Positions 36,501 to 48,500 of a stretch of 64,000 nucleotides of DNA are shown here, in pieces; the stretch's first letter is position 1; each line of letters opens with the position of its first letter. Origin of the DNA: Amphiduros pacificus (taxonomy: Eukaryota > Annelida > Polychaeta > Phyllodocida > Hesionidae); assembly GCA_949316495.1 (NCBI GenBank), contig OX439005.1, forward strand, positions 11,253,701 to 11,317,700, read 5' to 3'. The notes under the pieces were generated by a model. The model was not told the origin of the DNA. It worked only from the letters and a program-made list of their open reading frames with translations, and did not search any database. The translations under genes were made by a program, and so were the position numbers.

Positions 36501-39500
36501 AATATGAAACAAATATTACTGGTAGTTTTGGAGATGATTTTTAAACATAGTGTTAGTATATAACAGATATGAAGTGTTTTTTATTCACTTCTGATGGTTG
36601 TGATGTGGCATGTTCACAAATTTTGAATTCAAGGTCAATGTGTCAAGGTCAAAGGTCACATGACTAAAATTGTATGACAAGGCACAACTTTAACATAAGA
36701 CATTTCTGCATACCAAGTTTTAATATCCTGTAATAAGTAGTTGCTGAGATATGCTCCTTACAAAATTTGTGACATCAAGGTCACTGCACTAAGGTCAATG
36801 GTGACATCACTGAGAATTGAAGGAATCTAAATCTTCAACTCTCTATCTAGCGCTGTATAAAATAGTGTCGGTATATAACAGATATGAAGTGCATTTAATT
36901 CACTTTTAATGGTTATGATGTGGCATGTTCAAAATTTTGAATTCAAGGTCAATGTGTCAAGGTCAAAGGTCACATGACTAAGAAAGTATGATGAGGCACG
37001 GCTATGACCTAAGACATTTCTGTATACCAAGTTTTAATTTCTTCTTATAAGTAGTTGCTGAGATATACCCCTTACAAAATTTGTGACATCAAGGTCACTG
37101 CATTAAGGTCAATGGTGACATCACTAAGATTTGAAGGAATCTGAATCTTCAACTCTTTATCTACCTCTGTATTACATATGAAACAAATATTACTGGTAGT
37201 TTTGGAGAAGATATTTAAACATAGTGTTAGTATATAACAGATATGAAGTGTTTTTTATTCAATTCTGATGGTTGTGATGTGGCATGTTTAAAAATTTTGA
37301 ATTCAAGGTCAATGTGTCAAGATCAAAGGTCACATGACTAAAATTGTATGACAAGGTACAACTTTAACATAAGACATTTCTGCATACCAAGTTTTGATAT
37401 CCTGTAATAAGTGGTTGCTGAGATATGCTCAGTACAAAATTTGTGACCTCAAGGTCACTGCACTAAGGTCAATGGTGACATCACTAAGATTTGAAGGAAT
37501 CTGAATCTTCACCTATATATCTACCTCTATATAAGATATGAAAGATGTAGTACTGGTAGTTTTGGAGAAGAAGATTTTTAAATAAATGTTGACAGACGGA
37601 CGGACAGACGGACAGACAGACATTTCCCCCCCCCCCCTCCTAAAGCTCTGCGAGCTAAAGTCTCAGCAGAGCTAAAAAAGAATATATTTCATAAAATGCT
37701 AACCTGGACAATATTTTTAAGCTTATTTCCTGTTTTTAAACAATCGGTATTCATGAGTAGTTACATGTCTATATGTCGATATGTTTTTAATACACCAAAT
37801 GATAGGATTAATTTAAATTGTTATAAATGGAACCCAACATTTATCATCCCTGTTGCTCTTTGCTGGCCATCTCTGGATATGCTTTGAGATTGGACCAGAC
37901 CTGATCATGAAATCAACCAGATAGTTTGGGATTGTCACAAAACTGAAGTCAGCACAGTATTTAATGCATACAAGGTCATGCACTTTCAAACTCACAAATG
38001 TCAATCTCTAACGTAGTTACATTAATGTTTCTACAAATCATGGTGTTATGTAAAATATGTTGTTATGTGATCTTGGAAATTTGTTCCTGTGACCTTGAAA
38101 ATATCACCATATATCAAAATCTTATTTAGCCTTTAAATAGGTCATTGTGACCTAGTTAGTACTGTTACATTGATTACTCATATGAGCCAACCCAAGTTCA
38201 ATCAAATATGGCAAGTTGCATTGATATTGCTATATTCTTACAGTCAAGAGAGCATAATCAATAAAATAACAATATTACTGGTCTTGACCTTGACCTTGAC
38301 CTTGATCCAAAGTCAATAAAAATCCATCTTGGAATGCACTTTACATATCCACAATATCAAGTTCTAGATCAGCTTCTGCATGTGACCTATTTGACATGCA
38401 AATAGGTTAATGTGACCTAATTACATAAATTATTCACAAAAACATGAACAAACTTATTGTGTCGAATAATTGTGGTCGTATTAAATGTCATGTTTTGCCA
38501 AATATCACATTTAGTTGATTTGAAAATTATCTTCTGTGACCTTGAAAATAGTTCACCCAAGGTCACCCAATATCAAACTTGCCTCTCACATGTAGATCAC
38601 ATCTGCTAAATCATATTGATGTTGCTGCAATCTTGAAGAAAATAGAACATTCACAAGCAAAGTTGCTCTTGCACTGATAATGACCTTGACCCAAGGTCAT
38701 AAAAAGTGCACCAAATAAAATATCATGGATATTTACCTATATTTACATAATATCAAGCTCTAATCTTCTCCGATTTGTAAAGGATTAGATTCACAATATT
38801 TTGGAAGTTGTGACCTATATGGTTCTAAGTAGGTCACTATCCAAGCCCCTCATAGGTTGATCACATCTACCAAGTTATATGAATATTGCTGTATTTTATG
38901 AATATAGAACATTCACAAGCAAAGTTGCTCCTGTGCTGGTCATGACCTTGACCCAAGGACACAAAACGTTCAGTCTAAAAGAATTCCCAGGCCTACATAT
39001 TACCATTTTTTAGTATCTTGTCCCTTTGTCCGAGCATAACTGAATGAAGAAGAAAACAAAGTGCAGCGGACGCATATAATTAATATCTTTGGCTTAAAAT
39101 ACACAAAGAAATATTCTACCACGTGTTATAGTTTTGACGCTAAGATCAAGGACGTCACGTACATCGTGTTACGTTTTCGATGCGCGGAACACGGTAAATT
39201 TGATGTGCGACAACACAAAGAGAAGCCAGGGATCCATCGTTGCGCAATATATTAAATTTTTCAATGCGAGTTGATACACTCCATTTGTTTTCGCGCCAAA
39301 AATAAGAGCTTGTCCCCGTCACTCCCGCTTTTTAAAATGACGACCTCGTATTGCGTAATGCATGTTAAATGGATGAATGGTTTAGTTCTGTTCTCGACCT
39401 GCAAAGCGTAATTTGTGATAATATTATGTACTAGAAATCCAAAATTCGTGAAAATAAAACGGCGCGAACCTGTCGAAAACAGCGATGGCGCGAAAATAAC

Positions 39501-42500
39501 TAGGCGCGAATTTTTCTCTGTATACAGTACTGTCCTGGCATTGAAAACACTGTCTCCCCATAAGAACCTGAAATATCTTTAATATGATAAATGTCAGTAT
39601 GAAGTTGCTGGGAAATCTCCCCAAGATGTAAATTACTTCTCTTTGGAACAAAGGCATGAAATGATCTGGTACCTGTGATGGTTTTTGCATCCTATAATCT
39701 GATATTTTGTTCATTTTTTAACAATATTGACACTCTCTTTACTCACATATTCAAATGTTATACCCTTTATTGATACTTTAGCCAATTACATAGTATGTGA
39801 TTGGCTAAAGTAGCTTTGAGGCAGTAGGAATTATTCACACATTTCACAATTCCTTGCAAAATGCAGATTTATTAACAACTTCATGAAGTTCTCCCTGAAA
39901 TCAACCAAAATACATCTGCTGTACTCATGTGACCACTGTTGTGGTCCATGTTAGAACTGTATCAAAAGAAAAAACACTAATGGACAAAACATTGTCTGCA
40001 AACCAAAATGATGAGCTGTCTGCAAACCAAATGATAAGAAAAGGTATAATTACAAACCAAATGATAAGAAAAGGTATAATTATTTGTCTGTATCAGAGAT
40101 ATTTAAACAGAGTTTGGAAAGAGCAGGTCTGCCACTCGGTGCACCATCCAACTCTCACATGGTCTTGCACAATCGTTTTTGCACAAATTACAATACAGTT
40201 CTCCATCTAAATGCTATAAAACAGTACCTTTATAACCTACTGCATCCACTTAATGTCAACATGATGATCCAAAGACATGGTCCATTTGTAGAAAAAACTG
40301 TCAAAATTCCCTTGACAAGCTGGCCAAATGGCCGCATGTGGGAAACAGGAGTGGCAACAGTGGCACCGCCTACAATAATGTAGAACTTCAGCTTGTTTCC
40401 AATCTCTGTTTTAAATGTCTTGGATCTCAGCTGTGTCTACATATAGTATTACTCTATATAATCTATGAGGATAAAAACTCTTGCACTACATTTTTGTTAA
40501 TCTAATGTTTGAAATCAGATTAAAAATAGTTTGGTATATCATAAACTTTAAAGGATATGATCCATACAATGCTAAGATAGCATAGCATTTATCGCCCGCA
40601 CTTGTTTTGACTTAAGGTCTGAATGTTCAAGGTTTTAACATAATTAAGCTGTAAGTTTATGGAGCATACACCTGTTATCGGTCCATGTCGGCCATGATTT
40701 TTGACATGTAATTTCTTGCTTACACCGTCAGATAGCGCTTTTGTATGAGAAGTGATTTGTGAGTGCATGGTAGAGTGAGAAGATTTTCTGGGATTTTGCC
40801 ATATATTTGCTTTGGAATTTTGCAAACTTACATGAGCTTGATTTTTAGGAACTGTAAACATAACCTTGAAATATTTACTTTTAAAGGGATTAAGCACCGA
40901 TTTTGACAAAAATATTTAAAATTCACACATTGGTAATAAATGTGATTGTCTATTTTCTATTTATTGATGCATCCCCATGTTTGCCTGTTAATTCTAATTT
41001 AACAAGACCTTAATCTATTGCCCCTTTATGAAAGCACACTTCTTTCTTGGCGTCATTTTTATGTAAAGTGTGATCATAGAGGCACTGAATGGTAAAATGA
41101 TGTCATAAGAGTATGGCAATATGCTTATGACGTCATGAAAGGTATTGTCCTTTGAATAGTGCCAGAATGACATCAAACAGTGCTACTCTTATAGCAACTT
41201 ATATTATTATATAATTTTGTCATGATGTTCATATGTAGCTAAGCTTTCAAAACACCAAATTGTAGAATTGATGCTTAATACCTTTCAGGAGTTGAAAAAC
41301 TGGTGATTGAGTAGGAAAACACTGTGAATAAGATTATTCTCAAGGAAATTTACCAATTTTGCACCCCCTATTGTTTAATTACTCATAAGAACTCCAAAGC
41401 ATTGTCACACTCAACTGAGTAAGGATTAAAATAGTATTGCCTTCCCAATCTCCCACATCACATGCCGTTGACCCCCAGGTGGCACCACACATATTGATAG
41501 TCCTAATATAGTTGGACTAGCATAGTCCAGAGTTTTATAGAAGTGATCTTGGGAAGAAATATTAATCAATGTAAGGGTAGGGTATGTTTTGAATCACTGG
41601 ATTTAGGGATTGGATGGTACAGAACAGAAATATCCACACTTCAAGGTAAAATTAATAACTTTATGCATGGATTTAAAATGTTCTCATCCAAGGTGGAGAT
41701 TTCAGCTTTCATCCCTTCAGTTCTACCATAGCCCCAATGCATGTTTGTATTTCACTTTCATGTCAGGTAGGTCAGGTTTCAAGGGTTGCATTTGGGAAAG
41801 GTATTGCATGTGTGGTGATTGCATCCATAAACTCGACATTTCCTGTTTGTTTATCTGTTGTTATTGGTGAAAATCCAGCTAAAAGTACAGCACATCGATT
41901 TTTGACTCTGTGGAGCTGGATTCACTTGTGACTTCAGCTCCGTTTACTGTTAATCATTTCCTTGGTAGGAATTTGAATATCCTTGATTCACCTAGACTTA
42001 ATGGCAACTTTGTCTTATTATACTTTAATCCTCACAATAACAAGGAGTTGTTATTCAGCCATTTTTAACAAGTGTTGATTTTAAAAAAATCAAGTTTACA
42101 GCTTAAATCATCTTGAAACCTTGAACATCTAGCTCTAAAGGCAAAACAAACACAAGCAAAAAATGGTGCCAGGAAGGCTAAACCACTGCATGAGCACAGA
42201 ATGGTAAGACAGAGAATAGGACTTGGGGAGCAATCAATAGTTTTGGTGGAGAGATTAAATTTATTCATTTTGTTTGATTATTTCCACATTTCTACATCTA
42301 TAAGTTTACTCAGCAAAACCAATTGGCATCCTGCCAAGAGTGCAAGTTTGCGCTTTGGGCTGCAGCTAGTACACACCAGCTGCTTGTCACCAACCTTTAT
42401 ACTCTGACAAGGGAGTTGAAGGATGCTGAGCTACCTGTTTTCAATGTAGTTAAATGAGGGGGAAGGTTGTTCCAGTCAGTCACTGTCCTTGGAAAATAGC

Positions 42501-45500
42501 TGTATTTATAAGGGTCACAGCTAGTCGCCATTTCGATATAGTGAATTCCATGATTTATCTCACAAAAAAATAGAAATTATTTATTTGGTCTGATGATTAC
42601 ATAAAATGATTATGTGTAAGTATTATTCTCATTTTACCACCCTATTTCAATACATTTCACCTGTTTCAAAATGATTTTTACTTGCAAACTACATATGAAT
42701 AGTAAACTCATCTAACAGGTGGCAGGCTGAAAGACATTTATTTGTATGTAAACAAAATCAATGACCTGAGCCAAGCCACTATTTTTGACATTTATGAATG
42801 AATGGGCTACAATCCGGTCATGAATGCAAGCTCATGGAAAATGAAAATTTTTTGTAACACGGATGGTTCCTTTTTTGAAAGTCATTGCCGACAGGGAACT
42901 ATCCATGTTATTCTGTGATCGGTACAATCATGAGAAATGGGTAGTCATTTCCTGTGGGTTGTAATTCGTTTTTTTCTGTGGGCAATATGGTTCAAGCAAC
43001 TGACGCCACTGTGGAGTGTTCATTGTGTGCATGCGCTATAGACTGGTCACCCGCCGAGCGTCAAAAACATTGTGTGGAGACACAGAGGACGGCACCAGTC
43101 TACATGCGTTAGCGTATGAATACGTTCATATAACAAGTAAACAAAGATAAGGAAGTGCGTGATGACAAAAAGTTGAAGACGGCAATGTCGTCATCGCCCA
43201 TCAATGTGCGAAATTATCAATTCATATTAGTAAAGTAAAGTAAAGCTGACATTTATATACCGCTGATACCAGACAATGTCTGCTCATAGCGGTTGATAGT
43301 AACTGGCCAGGATTCGAACCTAGAACCCCTGGATCTCAAGGCGAATACCATACCAATTGAGCTATTTCGGCCAGATACTCCACTCATATTGCCTGGAAAT
43401 GTTATCCAATCGATAAAGCATGAAATTCTGATTCATAATATCCGTTCATTTAACTTGTAAACAAAGATAACAAAGTGTGTGATGACAAAATGCTTATCTA
43501 CAAGTTTTCCGGGTCGGCAAAGCCAATAGGCATCCCGCCGAAATGACAACATCGTTATCACCCATCGATGCACAAAATTATCCTTTTAAATTGCTTGGAA
43601 ATGCTTCCCAATCGCAAGAACAAGGAATTTTCAGTAAGTTTAGTTCAAATTTGGTGTAAATCGGACAATTAGAACAGAAATGACATGCAAAAGTCTGATC
43701 GATGATATGCGTTAGCCCCTGGGCGATATTAGGGCAACTTACGTAATCGAGCCTGAAAAGGCGCATCTTTGCACCCAGTTGTACTAGAAAATTCGTTCAT
43801 ATTTCAAATTAAATGGTTTTAAAAGATTATGGTAAAAAGGCGAGGATCCTAAGATGATCTGCGACAACGATCGCAGTCCCTACCAAGACCAACAACGGTT
43901 TCGATCACTTTGATCTCTTCAGTTGGATGGGGACTGACTGTGTTATCCTATGATTTGTTTATATATGGAGCCTGAGGAGGTGCAGGCACCTCTGGAGGTG
44001 CTGCACCTCCTCTCATGGCGCCTCTGGAGCGGAGGTGTTTGTGGGTCACGTGACCTCATTGTGGAGGTGCTGTGAGGGACCCCCCTCGAAGGGAGTTGCG
44101 TACAGTGTTATATGAGCGATATAATGTCTTTAAAACCACGTTTTGGTCGATTACGCAGGCGTTTTTTGGGTTGTGTTTTGGTTTTTTGCACCAAAACGAA
44201 TCATTTTGATTTGTTAAATAATTCTTTTTAAATTTACGGCCCCTCTCCCTTGAAGCTGCCAGACTAGTTCGTTTATTTTACGCTGCGTACAGCCCCGGCG
44301 CGGGGTAGGAATGTCCATTTTTTAACGAATTTCTGTTCCCGTGTCTTTCTTTTGTGAGCGACGGGATTCTTTTCAGTAATATTAAACATAGGAAATATAC
44401 CTTAATTTTGTTGGGTTCTTAGCCGGTTTTCTGGCCATTTCTTATTTACGTATCTGTATTGTACCTTTGTTGTATAATTAAATACTTTCCCGTCTATTTT
44501 GGCGGGATGGAGCGAGAACAAGAAACATTTCTTTGTTATGAAACTTTTATTTTCGTTTCTGTGACTTTGATTCTCGTTTCTTATTTTTACATATAGTGCA
44601 TAGTTTGTGATGTTGAGATAGAGTTGTAATAGTTTGCAGCTCATTAGACGGCGTGGTCGTCTATTGGGATCTGGAAGAGTTGGTCCAGAATCGTTGTGTA
44701 GTCTGCGGGGGGGTTTTAAAAGATTATTTTGATTTTGTTGTAATTTTTGTTTTGTTTATTTTAATTTTTGTTTTGTTTATTATAATTTTTGTTTTGTTTA
44801 TTTTAATTTTTTGTTTTGTTTGTTATTTTTTTTCCCATCCGTGTTACATGTGGAGCACCACTTTTTCTTGTTTAAAAATGAATCAACTAATATTAATTAT
44901 ATTACTCTCCATAGCAGAGCCAGGATTTATACCTAGCTCTGCAATAATTGACCATAATCAGTGAGTTCTTTTAGAAGCCAATCGACACCAAGTAAAAAAT
45001 GTTGTCACATGCAATAATACAGCCAATCAGTGTCCTTGTTTTGGTAAGAAAGTGACTACAGCAACAAATACAAGAGCAAGTATAACTCAGTCAACTGGTG
45101 TCAGTGTTTTGGATGTGTGTGAAGTTTTTTCAGATTTTTTTTCAAAGTCAATAGATGTGGTTGTAAACATGTTATCAGTCTGGATCGAGCCGTCCACCAA
45201 CGGCCATTTGCCTTTGCAATTTGCCTCGTTTTGAACCACATGGAAACCATTCATAAATTTGGTTGTTAAGTGTGTGTAAATAAGTGCGGACGTCTCAGAA
45301 AACAGCTTTAACTCGTCTGTACCATTGAAACCAATGGACAAAAACATCGGACATTGTCTTGTTGGAGGTTGTCATTCAACACTGCTACACTTTTTAATTA
45401 CGCATTGCACCACTTACACATTTATGGTGAAGAAAGATAAGAGTGTGTATAACCACATGATGTCATTTAAATTGTAAAAATATGCGTGCCTCAAAAGTGT

Positions 45501-48500
45501 AGCAGTGTTGACTTCAGCCTTCACCCAGGACAGCTCCGATCCGTCAAGTGCTCCTGTTTGACCCCAAATGACTTTTTCATGGTGAAAAGTTAAACAGGGG
45601 GAAATAATCACATAATAGATTAGCTGATCTTAAAAGATTTCAAAAACCTTTTGCCTGTTTGAAATAAATTGATACCCAGCTTTACTAGGCCTCTTCAATA
45701 TAGGCCTAGCACCGACGCGACCAAATGTCGTACTATTTGGGCGCTCATGAATATTAATTAGCTAGAGATTCGAGTTACGTAATCGTATCGTACATGTGCT
45801 GTCCTACTGAAAGACTGTAATTACGTAATCGCATCGTGCACGTGCGGTTGGATACATTCAAGGGGCGGGGCCTATGGAACAGACCTATTTGAACATATCT
45901 CATCGCATAAGCGGAGAGGGTGTTATATACTGAGCCCGATGCAAAGTAGAGTAATAAATTGAGTGAAGAGAAAATCATTGAACTGACGCTGATCAGTTAT
46001 ACTACAAATTGTGTGACGTCATGTTTAAAAGAAAACGTTCCATCTGGCGGGAAAAGCGGGAGCTCGATCCTGACTGCTATATTTGCAACAAAAGTGAACT
46101 GTGAAAAGTGAATAAGTAAAAAACTTCACAAATTTTTGTTTGGGCAGAAAGTGAGTGCACCTGATGTGTGAGCGAGTATAGGCCAATTGGGCAGGCATTG
46201 TGAGTGCACATGTGCGAAGCCCACCAATTGCGCACCTGTCTGTGGATTATGCAATCGACCTTGCGGAATAGATTGAAACAGTGTCATGCCTATTACGGCA
46301 GAGGTAGTATATAACTCTACCTCGCCATGCAGAGTATAATTATATATGTTTTTGTAGTCAATTTTTGAAAGAGACTTTGCCAGAAGAAGTTAGGTACTGA
46401 TAGGGATTTCTATGTGAATAAATGTTTGTATCAGTTTGAGTCATGAAGCTTAAGAGTGAAATTAACCAAAGAACTCACCATGAGCCTCACACTGAATTCA
46501 AGTGTAACTATGCAAATGTGTAATGCATAACAATCACTCACATTACAGCTTGTCAAGGTCACTTTGATAGAACTGTGGACTGCTCCCTGTCATTTTTTTC
46601 TTACCAGAGGTCTCCATTGCATATTTATGGATTGGTTGTGACAAGAACCATTTTGGATATCAGAGCAAAAGACACCAGTTTTGTCAGATAGATTAAATCC
46701 TCCAAGTAGAGTATTGGCACGAAAAGGTTTTCACATATCTAGGTGATTTTTGTAGGTTAGTTTATTCTTTGGGATGATATTAATATTTCACCAGAAATTT
46801 GTTATGTTTTAAAGAAAACTTGATAATCTGCTGACTGACAAAATGGTAAGGAGTATCCATGACCCCAATCAGCCAGCTCTGCTGTAGCTGATGTGGTCAT
46901 CCAGGGCTAATTGATTTCAAGCAATGAGAATCAAGGAAAACATTTATTTGGGTTTGAAAGGAAATGACAATGTCATGGTTGAAGTCAGGTGTTAACTGTG
47001 AGTTCCCTGACTGATTTGAGCGAAAATAACAAAAAATGTCTAGTGGCATATGACTCACCACAAGGAGACTGTTTAAGGTAACAAAGGCAAGTTGAATGGC
47101 CAGTTTGGTCAAAAAAGCAAATAAATTAAGTTCAAATGTCAGAAAGTCGGGCATGATCAAAAGTGTGTTAAATACCTTTCCCTAATACAATATATGAAAC
47201 TGATGATTGGCATAGCCAGACATTAAAGTGGAATATAAACATGCATCGGGCATGTGGTTGTACATGACAGAAGGGAGAATGGATATTGCATTGATCACTC
47301 AATTTCAGAACTATCTCAGCTTTTCAGATTTTTCAAATATGACACAAAAAGACCTTTGTAAGCCAAATCATTCCAACATCTCAATCTGAAGGTGCTCCAT
47401 CTACTTATTTTCTATACAAGCAAATTATGTTGGGATAATTATATTATGTTTGGAAAAAGTGCATGCAAATTTGATTTCAGAGAAGCTTGAATGCATGGAA
47501 AGTATAAAGCAAATGTTTTAGTAACATTCATGAACAATAATGTCTTACATTATATGGCTCGAAGGGAGTGGTGCAAAAATGAAATAATAAGAAAAGTTCT
47601 GACTTGGACATTTCCAAAACATTATGAAATTGTGTAAAGTTAAAGTAATGTATGTAATATTGTCAGAAAGTCAAATAATGTAATAATTGTCCATTTTTAG
47701 TTGATAAGATGTCATATATGTCTGTCCATTTCAAACTCCAGTCATTTAATCCTTGTCAGAATATCCCTCATATTTCTGAGTGTTTTTCTGCAAAAATATG
47801 ACATTTCCCAAAAACTGCTTACCTCCCCAGTCTACAATTCACAAAACGGTTTTCTCAGTTTCCATTGTATATATGACAGCAATAAAAGCATGGTCAACTT
47901 TGAGAAACAAGAAAAAGTGGTGATCCACATGTAACACGGATGAGAAAAAAAATAACAAACTAACCAAAACTGTCAACAAACAGAACAAAAATTAAAATAA
48001 ACAAAACAAAAATTACAACAACAACAACAAAAAATTAGAAGAAAAAAAAAACACAAAATGAAATATTATCTTGATTCATCTTTTAAAATTATTTAATTTG
48101 GTATATGAACGATTTTTTTAAGGACAACTTTATGCAAAGATGTGCCTTTTCAGGCTCGATTACATAAGTTGCCCTAATATCGCTCAGGCGCTAACCGCAA
48201 ATCATTGATTAGACTTTTGCATTGTCATCTGACTTCTAATTGTCCGATTTACACCAAATTTGAACTAAACTTACTGATAATTCCTTGTTCTAGCGATTGG
48301 GAAGCATTTCCATGCAATTAAAAGGGATAATTTTGTACAGCGATGGGCGATGACAAAGTTGTCATTTCAGCGGGATGCCTATTGGCTTTGCTGAACCGGT
48401 AAACTTGTAGATGCGCATTTTGTCATCACACACTTCGTTATCTTTGTTTGCAAGTTATAGGAACGCATATTATCGATCAGCATTTCATGCTCTATCGATT

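Larger units (their letters stand above)
42853..44848 (+). mobile_element. TGTAACAC-bounded element, copy A, with two nested insertions
   Basis: The left end TGTAACACGGATGGTTCC and right end CCCATCCGTGTTACA are inverted. Copies: B at 47,930-49,078 (opposite orientation) and C at 53,645-53,900 (truncated). The interior has no transposase frame. A SINE sits at 43,229-43,383 and a GC-richer repeat at 43,831-44,711. Removing both gives about the length of copy B. The right flank TGTGGAGCACCACTTTTTCT also matches the B flank, so the true end may lie about 25 bases further out. Confidence 0.75.

Noticed and set aside
43310-43372. A functional tRNA gene on the minus strand
   Set aside because: A and B boxes are good, but the sequence continues into a SINE body with a CTTTA tail and a target duplication, and the anticodon arm does not fold cleanly.
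44653-44964. 103-codon Phe/Val-rich frame resembling a membrane protein
   Set aside because: It is driven by a TTTTGTTTATTTTAATTT simple repeat at the end of element A.
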